A stretch of DNA of 6,595 nt from CAYVQU01 sp964453155 (GTDB taxonomy: Bacteria > Chloroflexota > Anaerolineae > Anaerolineales > UBA11858): contig CAYVQU010000243.1 of NCBI GenBank assembly GCA_964453155.1, positions 1 through 6,595 of the forward strand, in the 5' to 3' direction. Below are positions 1 to 6,263 of the stretch, one piece after another (positions within the stretch are counted from its first letter, which is position 1; each line of letters opens with the position of its first letter). The notes beneath the pieces are model-generated. The model had not been told where the DNA came from and made no database searches. It worked only from the letters and a program-made list of their open reading frames with translations. Made by a program: the position numbers and the translations under genes.

Positions 1-64
1 ACTACCCGTTGTTAATTTGTAAAGGTGCTTTTACTCAAAATCTAACCGTACCGATAATATCTAT

Positions 65-1825
65 ATGCAGGCCGTGGTTGCCATGACAGGACAAGGAGGC
101 TGGCCGATGAGTGTTTTCCTCACCCCGGAAGGGAAACCATTTTATGGAGGTACCTACTTTCCGCCCGTCCGCCGCTATAACATGCCGGCTTTTAAAGAAA
201 TATTACTGACGATAAACCGTTTATGGCAAGAAGATCGCGGACAACTTTTTGACAGCGGTGAAAAAATCAGCCAGCACTTACAAAATCAAGTAGGCTTACA
301 GAAAAGCCAAAAGAATCTTTCCAGCGAAGTTCTTGAGGAAGCCTCAGTTACTTTGGCCCAGGGATATGACTGGAAAAATGGTGGCTGGGGTCAGGCCCCT
401 AAATTTCCCCAACCGATGATTATTGAATATTTACTGCGGAGGGCAACCCAGGGTGACAAAATGGCCTTAGATATGGCCGTCCATGCCCTAAAGTCGATGG
501 CCAAAGGGGGCATGTATGATGTCGTAGGTGGTGGTTTCGCCCGTTACAGTGTGGATGACTATTGGTTGGTCCCTCATTTTGAGAAAATGCTTTACGATAA
601 TGGCCAATTAGCCCTAACTTATCTCCACGCGTTCTTGGTTACAGGTGAATCCCGATTCAAACAGGTTTGTGAGGAAACTCTTGATTATATTTTGCGAGAA
701 ATGACAAACGAAGAAGGGGGATTCTACAGCAGTTTGGATGCAGATTCTGAAGGCGAAGAGGGCAAGTTCTATGTTTGGTCTCTAAAAGAAATACAGGAAA
801 TCATCCTAAATCAAGATGATGCCAGATTTTTGTTAGGAGCCTATGGAGTTACCGAGATCGGTAATTTTGAAGGGCAGAATGTGTTACAACGCGTATTGGA
901 TGATGAGCAATTGGCCGAGGAGTTTAACCTTCCGATTGATGAAGTTGTCCCAAAACTTTCGAGATTGCATGCCAAGCTCCTGGCTGCTAGATCAAACCGG
1001 ATCCGCCCTGGTACTGATGACAAAGTCCTGGTTTTTTGGAACGCTATGATGTTGACCGCCTTTGCTGAGGCTGGTAGGTATCTTCACAGGGATGATTACA
1101 CTCATATCGCGCATCAAAATGCGAATTTTATGATCAATAATTTGTATCAGGATAATCGCCTGCTGCGCTCCTGGCGAAATGGGCAGGCCAAATACAATGC
1201 TTATCTTGAAGATTACGCTGGGCTGATTTTGGGATTGCTAGCCCTCTATCAGACGGATCCCAATCCAAAGTGGTATCAATTTTCATTGAAGCTAGCCGAT
1301 GAGATGGTCTCCCATTTCGCAGATCCCGAAGGTGGCTTTTTTGATACGCGTGATGATCATGAAGCTTTAATCTTCCGTCCTAAAGATTTGCAAGATAATG
1401 CCACCCCCTCCGGGAACGCTCTGGCAGCTCAGGCTCTATTGCAATTATCGGCATATGGTGACAGAGTGGAATATCGCGATATCGCTGAAGAAATGCTCTC
1501 AGCGATGCAAGGTGCCATGACCCGTTATCCGACGGCGTTTGCTCAATGGTTGTCTGCTGCCAATTTTGCCCTCGGCCCAACTTATGAAGTAGCCATTCTT
1601 GGTGAAATCCAAGCTTCACAACATTTAATCAATATTGTGTGGGATAACTATCACCCGAATTTGGTGACTGCAGTATCGGCATATCCTCCAGTAGATGGCT
1701 CCCCCAAACTCCTTAGTGAGCGGCCCTTGCTGAATGCTAAACCCACGGCCTATGTTTGTCAGGAATTTGTCTGCCAAACCCCAGTAAACACGCCAGAAGA
1801 GCTTTCGGATCAACTAAACGCCTGA
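65..1825 (+). CDS. YyaL/DUF255-family thioredoxin domain-containing protein, N-terminally truncated
   Basis: The 586 residues match the family also known as YyaL or spermatogenesis-associated protein 20-like. Its members carry an N-terminal thioredoxin-like domain followed by an (alpha/alpha)6 glycosidase-like barrel, and their biochemical role is poorly defined. Visible hallmarks are TGQGGWPMSVFLTP and GGTYFPP near the start (the tail end of the thioredoxin-like part), APKFPQP, GGMYDVVGGGFARYSVDD, HFEKMLYDN at residues 171-179, SSLDADSEGEEGKFYVW, NATPSGNALAAQALLQLS, and a C-terminal Cys pair in CQEFVC (residues 565-570). Family members are usually about 670-690 residues, so about 100 are missing, including the expected CxxC-type motif. 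Family-like sequence reaches upstream only to Asp-Asn-Ile-Tyr (from about 53), and an in-frame TAA lies at 20-22. The ATG at 65 has no evident ribosome-binding site. The body is intact with no internal stop. It may be a decayed gene, a recombination scar or an assembly-edge artefact. The 3' end overlaps the convergent kinase gene by 12 bp. Confidence 0.85.
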   Translation: MQAVVAMTGQGGWPMSVFLTPEGKPFYGGTYFPPVRRYNMPAFKEILLTINRLWQEDRGQLFDSGEKISQHLQNQVGLQKSQKNLSSEVLEEASVTLAQGYDWKNGGWGQAPKFPQPMIIEYLLRRATQGDKMALDMAVHALKSMAKGGMYDVVGGGFARYSVDDYWLVPHFEKMLYDNGQLALTYLHAFLVTGESRFKQVCEETLDYILREMTNEEGGFYSSLDADSEGEEGKFYVWSLKEIQEIILNQDDARFLLGAYGVTEIGNFEGQNVLQRVLDDEQLAEEFNLPIDEVVPKLSRLHAKLLAARSNRIRPGTDDKVLVFWNAMMLTAFAEAGRYLHRDDYTHIAHQNANFMINNLYQDNRLLRSWRNGQAKYNAYLEDYAGLILGLLALYQTDPNPKWYQFSLKLADEMVSHFADPEGGFFDTRDDHEALIFRPKDLQDNATPSGNALAAQALLQLSAYGDRVEYRDIAEEMLSAMQGAMTRYPTAFAQWLSAANFALGPTYEVAILGEIQASQHLINIVWDNYHPNLVTAVSAYPPVDGSPKLLSERPLLNAKPTAYVCQEFVCQTPVNTPEELSDQLNA

Positions 1826-2965
1826 TTGCCAGACTCGCAAGCCATAACGGCTCAAATAGGTGGGAATGTGTTGAAAAAGGGGATTTGCGGCTTCCAAGGC
1901 CATAATCATCGCCCGTTTTCGATCGGATTGCGGTCCACACAATAGGGTCAATGATCCCCCAGAACCGCCAGCCCCGTTGACCTTCCAGCCTAAAGCTCCA
2001 AATTGCTTGGCAATAGAAATCACTTGGTGGGCCTCAGTGCTGATTAATTGGGGATGTAGGCGGCCCTGAGCGGCGGTATTCGCGCTCATCGTATTCCCCA
2101 ATTCAGCGAAATTACCCGAAAAAATTGCGTCCCGAGCGATCGGTGCGGTTTTTCGCAAGTCGTTTAACTCAACACAATCAGGTCCGGCATTTTCAAGTGA
2201 CTGGATGACCATTTCATGCACGTCTGATGACGAGTGTGATTTCCCCAGGTAAATTAGCACCAACCGTCGTTCCAGTTCCCACCAAATTTCATTAGGGACT
2301 TGGATGGGGGACACCGCAGCATAAGGGTATTGATGCATCTCAATATAGTTGATTCCCCCGTAAGCAGAACTTAATTGGTCCTGGATGCCACACTGCTGCC
2401 CCAAGAGTTCGGTTTCCACTTTTTGAGCGGCCAGAGCGATTTCGTGGGGTGTCATTCTGCCAGGAGTGAGGTCATCCAACCCGCCCAACAGGGCAACTGT
2501 GACCGCCGCGGAGGTTCCCGTTGATGCTCCGGCCGGCGCCTCTGAGAAAATGGTGACTTCCACCGCCAGATTTTCAGGGAGGTTCATATATTCAATTGCA
2601 GCTTCGAGCAGTGGATGTTGTTTCCAACCGTGTTTGGATGAGTGTTTTGCTGGATCAACCACAAAACGTTCGCCGTAGTTTTCCGCGTTGATAATGATTC
2701 GGTTGCTAGCGTCTGATGATGGATAAACGGCAATTTGAACTTCGGCATATGGATAGACGCCAATATTGAAGATCCGGCCATATCCCGCGAACCAAGTATC
2801 TGTCCAGCCACCGATATCACAAATGCGGATAGGAGCCACTGAATTGATGATTTTTCGAGGGCGGAGTGAGGCAATCATGATATTAGGATTGAATTTTGGC
2901 AAAAACCCAGGCCAGCCGATAAGCCGCATAAAATACTCTGTTAGGGTTTTGGGGAAAAATTGCAT
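1814..2965 (-). CDS. GHMP-family sugar/sugar-phosphate kinase
   Basis: This is a 383-residue cytoplasmic kinase of the GHMP superfamily (galactokinase, homoserine, mevalonate and phosphomevalonate kinases), which transfers phosphate from ATP to a small hydroxyl substrate. The substrate-side motif APIRICDIGGWTDTWF (about residues 44-59) resembles the heptose-7-phosphate kinase and fucokinase branch. The phosphate-binding loop is PAGASTGTSAA (residues 144-154). GIQDQLSSAYGG (193-204) contains the likely catalytic Asp196. KVNGAGGSGGS (328-338) is the third GHMP motif. All core motifs are present, so the enzyme looks functional, but the substrate cannot be told from sequence alone. A role in sugar-nucleotide or surface-glycan synthesis is inferred. 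The first 29 residues precede the usual family start; Met13 (2929) and Met30 (2878) are alternative starts, and none of the three has a strong Shine-Dalgarno. The stop overlaps the end of the convergent YyaL-like gene, leaving no room for an intergenic terminator. Confidence 0.9.
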   Translation of the reverse strand: MQFFPKTLTEYFMRLIGWPGFLPKFNPNIMIASLRPRKIINSVAPIRICDIGGWTDTWFAGYGRIFNIGVYPYAEVQIAVYPSSDASNRIIINAENYGERFVVDPAKHSSKHGWKQHPLLEAAIEYMNLPENLAVEVTIFSEAPAGASTGTSAAVTVALLGGLDDLTPGRMTPHEIALAAQKVETELLGQQCGIQDQLSSAYGGINYIEMHQYPYAAVSPIQVPNEIWWELERRLVLIYLGKSHSSSDVHEMVIQSLENAGPDCVELNDLRKTAPIARDAIFSGNFAELGNTMSANTAAQGRLHPQLISTEAHQVISIAKQFGALGWKVNGAGGSGGSLTLLCGPQSDRKRAMIMALEAANPLFQHIPTYLSRYGLRVWQSGV

Positions 2966-2976
2966 TATCAGTACAA

Positions 2977-2982
2977 ATTATA
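2977..2982 (-). promoter_or_regulatory. Possible -10 element for the kinase gene
   Basis: Read on the minus strand this is a perfect TATAAT. It lies in the 45-bp divergent gap between the kinase and the lipoprotein gene. No recognisable -35 box lies 15-18 bp further upstream; that stretch reads C-rich. If used, transcription would begin only about 4-5 nt before the ATG at 2965, giving an almost leaderless message, or a leader of about 90 nt if Met30 (2878) is the true start. A chance match in an AT-rich gap is quite possible. Confidence 0.25.
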
Positions 2983-3000
2983 GTCGCATAAGACATTTTT

Positions 3001-3006
3001 GGGGGA
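3001..3006 (+). promoter_or_regulatory. Ribosome-binding site deciding the lipoprotein start
   Basis: GGGGGA sits 4 nt before the ATG at 3011. It supports that ATG over the in-frame TTG at 2999, which lies upstream of and partly inside this purine run and has only T-rich sequence before it. Confidence 0.5.
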
Positions 3007-3010
3007 CATA

Positions 3011-3967
3011 ATGCGCTTGTTCATCGTTGTCATACTCCTGTTACCCCTCAGTTCTTGTGCGGAAGCCCCAATATCATCCGCTCCAGCATTTGGGGATGCC
3101 CAGTCCACCCTGGCTGCGGGTGAAGAAGAACTGCGGTCACTGGCCATCCAGTCCACAAAGCTGGCCCTTGACCTGACCCAAGCCGCGGCGACCGAAGCAG
3201 CCTTTCTGCAAGAAACCGTCCAGGCACAGAATGCCACGGCCACAGCCCAGGTGGAGGAGCATACCGCCACCCAACAAGTGATCCAGGCGACAGCCACAGC
3301 GCAGGAACTGCAAACCCTCACCGCCGCACAAACTCAGGCGGCTCATGCTACCCATACAACCCAAATTGAACTGACCGCCACTGCCTGGCCCCAAACGGCT
3401 ACGCCCCTGGCAGCAACCCAAGCCGCAGTCGTCGCCGCAGCCATCCAAACCGAACGCCGCCTATACTGGTCGCAGTACGTGGTGCCGTTTTGGGTCTTCA
3501 TTGGCGCGGTAGTCTTGGTGCTGCTCGTGGTAGCCATTGGATACGCCTTCAAACGGTTACTCCCGGTGCTGGAACTGCGGGCCAGAACCATCATTTCACC
3601 GGATGGAGAAATGATCACTTTTTTACCCGCCAGTAATGAAATCAAAGCCATATTGCCCGGTCGGAGCGCAGGCCCGGCCCTACATAGTCACTACGAACAA
3701 AGCCGGGTCAGCGGCCTGGCCCCCGACTTGAGCCTGCAAGATCGCACTTTAGAACGTCATCAGGCCACCCGGCTGGCAGCCACACTGCCACCAGGACGCT
3801 CTCGGCGCGCCGCCCAAGGACTGCTCACAGCCAACACCCCCATCCTGACAACAGAAGAAGAACACCCCGCGCCCTTCCTGGTAGTGCAATCCGGTGAACG
3901 CCCACCCCTGCTGGACAGCGAGACTTTGGATATTCTGGAAGGCCAATGGAGGGAAGTCGATGAATGA
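3011..3967 (+). CDS. Lipoprotein with Ala/Thr/Gln-rich helical region and transmembrane segment
   Basis: I do not recognise a named family. The 318 residues read as modules. Residues 1-15 form a short lipoprotein signal (Met-Arg then a hydrophobic core) ending in the lipobox LSSC, so Cys16 would be lipidated. Residues about 35-150 are rich in Ala, Thr and Gln, with the motif ATATAQ at 75-80 and again at 93-98, likely helical or coiled coil. A clear transmembrane helix spans about 157-180 and is followed by Lys-Arg. The last ~138 residues are predicted cytoplasmic, with a SPDGEMITFLP stretch and a basic, proline-containing tail. The predicted topology is a loop outside the membrane held by lipid and by the helix, with the tail inside. 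The gene overlaps the ftsK-like gene by 8 bp, so I infer a membrane anchor or platform for that motor. Ala/Thr/Gln-rich lipoproteins of this look are common in Anaerolineae (from memory). The function is inferred only. Confidence 0.75.
   Translation: MRLFIVVILLLPLSSCAEAPISSAPAFGDAQSTLAAGEEELRSLAIQSTKLALDLTQAAATEAAFLQETVQAQNATATAQVEEHTATQQVIQATATAQELQTLTAAQTQAAHATHTTQIELTATAWPQTATPLAATQAAVVAAAIQTERRLYWSQYVVPFWVFIGAVVLVLLVVAIGYAFKRLLPVLELRARTIISPDGEMITFLPASNEIKAILPGRSAGPALHSHYEQSRVSGLAPDLSLQDRTLERHQATRLAATLPPGRSRRAAQGLLTANTPILTTEEEHPAPFLVVQSGERPPLLDSETLDILEGQWREVDE
3948..3953 (+). promoter_or_regulatory. Strong Shine-Dalgarno for the ftsK-like gene
   Basis: GGAGGG, 6 nt before the ATG at 3960, lies inside the end of the lipoprotein gene. 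It decides the start at 3960 over the open upstream extension of the same frame, which begins at 3894 within the lipoprotein coding sequence. Confidence 0.75.
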
Positions 3968-5267
3968 TCACCGACAGAAACGATCTCAAGAGATTGCCGA
4001 AAAAACCCTGCGTCTGTTGGAGAACCAAAACTGGCTGGTGACTGGGCGGATCGTATTCTATGTCCTACCCCTGGCCAAGCGCGCCATCCTGATCTTCGAC
4101 CCCCTGGCACTGCGGAAACCCGAACTAGTTGTGAGTCCAACTTTCGTGCATCGCCTGAGTACGGCCCTGGGCGGCTGCCGGGTGGTACCCACCAACAGCC
4201 GGGGGATTTACCTCCAGGTGGCATACACTCGCCTGGTGATGCAGAAGTTGAGTACACAAACCCTGGACTTACACCAGCAGGCTAGTGCGCTGAACGTCCC
4301 GATCGGGCAAACCCGCCGTGGCTCCTTATGGCTGTCTGTCACCGAGATGGACAGCGTGCTGATCGGCGGCACCCGGCGGATGGGGAAAACCAACCTGCTG
4401 CACACCTGGATCTCGGCCCTGCTGCATGGGAATGAAGCCCAGCTGGTGCTATGGGATGGCAAAGATGGGACTGAATTTGGGCGCTATGCTCAACGAGAGA
4501 ACACCTTAGTCGGGGATGACCTGAATGCAGGCCTGCAACACCTGACAGACGAAATCACGCGCCGCAAAAGGCTCTTTCTATCTAAAGGCGTAAACAACCT
4601 CCCGGCATATAACCGCACCAGTCGGGCCAAACTGCTGCCACTGGTGCTGATGGTGGATGAAGCCGCCTTGATTCCGACTGAGTTGCAAAAGACCCTCAGC
4701 CGGGTAATCGCCGTAGGCGGGGCCTATGGAATCCATCCAGTGATTGCCACCCAACGCCCGGATGCCAAAGCCGTGCAAGGGATGCTCAAAGCCAATCTAT
4801 CCACCCGGATCGCCCTGCCGGTACCCGCCCACCATGATAGCCAGGTGATCTTGGGTCACAGCGGGGCGGAGAAACTGCCCAAGAAAAAGGGGCGCCTGCT
4901 GCTGGTGTGGAACGCGCGGTTGATCGAAGCTCAAGCGTATCTGGCCCCCCAAGTTGATCAACCCCAATTACCAGACACAATCCACCTACTGACCGCCCGG
5001 GAAATGAGCCTGGTGCAGGCCGCAGTAGCAAACGACAACTGGTTCCGGGTCCGGGAGATCGCCCAGACGGTGGGGGAGAGCCGGGATTGGGTAAACGCAA
5101 TTGCCAAACAATGGGAGCGCAGCGGGTATCTAACCCCGGTGCAGCGCAATGAAAAAGGCCATCCGCAAGGCCGCAAAGTGACGGACACCCTGGTGCAAGC
5201 CGCCGGATTAGGCGGATCAGGGGATCTGGCGGATCTGGCGGATTGGGATAAACCAAGCAACCTATAG
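3960..5267 (+). CDS. FtsK/SpoIIIE-like DNA translocase ATPase without membrane domain
   Basis: This 435-residue soluble P-loop ATPase belongs to the FtsK/HerA class, whose members form hexameric rings that pump double-stranded DNA. Walker A is GTRRMGKT (residues 137-144, Lys143). Walker B ends in LVLMVDEAA (Asp233, Glu234). The FtsK signature ATQRPD is at 263-268, followed by KANLSTRIALPV and ILGHSGAEKL (297-306), matching the family's polar-residue and 'GGAEKLLG' regions. Residues about 361-394 look like a winged helix (REIAQTVGESRDWVNAIAKQ), comparable in position to the FtsK gamma domain or to wHTH tails of plasmid and ICE transfer proteins. Residues 1-130 have no transmembrane segments, whereas classical FtsK carries its own. 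The Walker A loop has RRM where FtsK has a TGS-like stretch, but keeps the essential Gly, Lys and Thr. Neighbours suggest a partition or transfer role rather than the cell-division FtsK. A conjugative coupling protein or Tra-type translocase is the main alternative. Confidence 0.88.
   Translation: MNDHRQKRSQEIAEKTLRLLENQNWLVTGRIVFYVLPLAKRAILIFDPLALRKPELVVSPTFVHRLSTALGGCRVVPTNSRGIYLQVAYTRLVMQKLSTQTLDLHQQASALNVPIGQTRRGSLWLSVTEMDSVLIGGTRRMGKTNLLHTWISALLHGNEAQLVLWDGKDGTEFGRYAQRENTLVGDDLNAGLQHLTDEITRRKRLFLSKGVNNLPAYNRTSRAKLLPLVLMVDEAALIPTELQKTLSRVIAVGGAYGIHPVIATQRPDAKAVQGMLKANLSTRIALPVPAHHDSQVILGHSGAEKLPKKKGRLLLVWNARLIEAQAYLAPQVDQPQLPDTIHLLTAREMSLVQAAVANDNWFRVREIAQTVGESRDWVNAIAKQWERSGYLTPVQRNEKGHPQGRKVTDTLVQAAGLGGSGDLADLADWDKPSNL
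5205..5248 (+). repeat. Five tandem ~9-bp direct repeats (candidate centromere/operator)
   Basis: Consecutive units read GGATTAGGC, GGATCAGG, GGATCTGGC, GGATCTGGC and GGATTGGGA, consensus GGATYWGGC. They lie at the 3' end of the ftsK-like gene, ending 37 bp before the actin-like gene's ATG. The second unit is 8 bp long, so the DNA repeat changes codon phase: the protein reads Gly-Leu-Gly/Gly-Ser-Gly, then Asp-Leu-Ala/Asp-Leu-Ala/Asp-Trp. Plasmid parMRC loci place a repeated centromere upstream of parM that also serves as operator, so a similar role is inferred here. Simple slippage in a flexible protein tail is the alternative. Confidence 0.55.
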
Positions 5268-5273
5268 AGAAAA

Positions 5274-5280
5274 AAGGAGA
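5274..5280 (+). promoter_or_regulatory. Shine-Dalgarno for the actin-like gene
   Basis: AAGGAGA lies in the 18-bp gap after the ftsK-like stop. Its GGAG core is 6 nt before the ATG at 5286 but only 2 nt before the out-of-frame ATG at 5282, so the start at 5286 is favoured. Confidence 0.7.
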
Positions 5281-5285
5281 CATGA

Positions 5286-6263
5286 ATGACAACAGAACGG
5301 ATATTACTCGGAGAAGACTTGGGGATGGGGGCCAACAAGCTGTATGGGGCCGCAGGTGGATTGGAAACCCTTTCGCAGGTGGCCGTCAATGGCAGCCAGC
5401 GTCTGAAGAACGTGGTCGGCCTGAAACAGCGCCGTCGCCCTCTCACCATCCAAACCGAACACGGCTCGTTTTATGTGGGGGAAGGCGCCCACGACTATGG
5501 CCGACCAGTGGAGAACTTGGATTTTAATCGGTTGACGGGCGCGCCGGAGATGAAGGCGCTGCTATATGGCGCCCTGACCCACTACCAAAAGGCGCACGGC
5601 GCGTTTACAACCCCAATCAGTATGATGGTGGGACTGCCTTTGCAGATGATGTCGGGGGAGAACGCCAGAGCCTACGCCAATGGCGTGCGGGGTTGGCTGC
5701 AAGGGGTCCATCACTGGCAGGTGAAAGATCAAACCTATCAGGCCGAGATCGCTGCGGTCAAACTGACCCCACAGCCGGTGGGCGCGCTTTTTGATCATGT
5801 TTTGGATGAGCACGGCCGCTTCATCAGTGATCGCAGCCGGTTGCTGAAACAAGAGATCGGCATCCTATCGGTGGGTTTCAACACCCTGGAACTACTGGTG
5901 GTGCGAGATCGGGTGCCGGTGGAACGCTTCACCAGCGGCCAAACCGTGGGGGTGCGCCGCTTATTGGAATTGGTCAACCCGAACGAAACTTATTCGTTAG
6001 GTGAACTGGATACCGCCCTACGGAGCAATCGCCTGGATTTGAGTGCCGCCCTGCCGGTGTGGGCGCGGGAAGTCAATGGAGAGATCGAGAAACGCTGGGG
6101 CAGTGCTTTCAGGCGGTTTTCCCGGGTATTGGTCGTGGGCGGAGGGGCAGTACTGCTCAAGAAACACCTCACCCAGCAATTTGCCGGGAACGCGGTGGTC
6201 CCGGATCAGCCGGTGCTGTCGATTGCGCGCGGTCTGTACAAACTGGCCCTGCTCAAGCAATGA
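5286..6263 (+). CDS. Actin/ParM-like plasmid-segregation-type ATPase
   Basis: The 325 residues fit the actin-like ATPase superfamily, ParM/StbA/Alp type, whose filaments push or pull DNA through an adaptor protein. The first phosphate loop is LLGEDLGMGANKL (Asp11 and Gly13 in the expected places). A connecting motif PQPVGALFDHV lies in the middle. The second phosphate loop is ILSVGFNTLELLVV (residues 193 onward), and the adenosine motif is VLVVGGGAVLL (281-291). The length is typical of ParM (about 320 residues). The second loop is unusual: the aspartate expected at its start is Ser195, which could weaken or alter ATP hydrolysis. The gene follows the ftsK-like gene by 18 bp and overlaps the next small gene by 4 bp, the usual layout of an actin-like partition protein with its DNA-binding adaptor. 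An Hsp70 or FtsA identity is unlikely, since size and motifs fit ParM better. The family call is good; the exact role is inferred. Confidence 0.82.
   Translation: MTTERILLGEDLGMGANKLYGAAGGLETLSQVAVNGSQRLKNVVGLKQRRRPLTIQTEHGSFYVGEGAHDYGRPVENLDFNRLTGAPEMKALLYGALTHYQKAHGAFTTPISMMVGLPLQMMSGENARAYANGVRGWLQGVHHWQVKDQTYQAEIAAVKLTPQPVGALFDHVLDEHGRFISDRSRLLKQEIGILSVGFNTLELLVVRDRVPVERFTSGQTVGVRRLLELVNPNETYSLGELDTALRSNRLDLSAALPVWAREVNGEIEKRWGSAFRRFSRVLVVGGGAVLLKKHLTQQFAGNAVVPDQPVLSIARGLYKLALLKQ

Noticed and set aside
16..27. Possible remnant of the missing YyaL thioredoxin domain in another frame (Phe-Val-Lys-Val)
   Set aside because: The spacing to the conserved part is close to that expected for the family with a one-base shift, but the 25 bases between show no family residues, so the match is too short to trust.
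1814..1825. Bidirectional terminator between the YyaL-like and kinase genes
   Set aside because: The two genes overlap by 12 bp, and I saw no GC-rich stem followed by a T run there.
2999..3010. TTG at 2999 as start of the lipoprotein (adds four residues)
   Set aside because: The purine-rich ribosome-binding site at 3001-3006 overlaps and follows this TTG. The ATG at 3011 has correct spacing and gives a cleaner lipoprotein signal.
3894..3959. Upstream extension of the ftsK-like frame
   Set aside because: It lies within the lipoprotein coding sequence, and GGAGGG at 3948-3953 points to the ATG at 3960.
3760..5449. Long minus-strand open frames opposite the ftsK-like gene (3760-4257, 4786-5292, 4958-5449)
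   Set aside because: Their translations are Pro/Arg/Ser-rich without recognisable motifs, as expected for the antisense of GC-rich coding DNA, and the plus strand has clear catalytic motifs throughout.
6059..6259. Upstream extension of the small basic protein to 150 residues
   Set aside because: It lies entirely inside the actin-like gene in another frame. The ATGA overlap at 6260-6263 is a typical coupled start, and the family-like part begins there.
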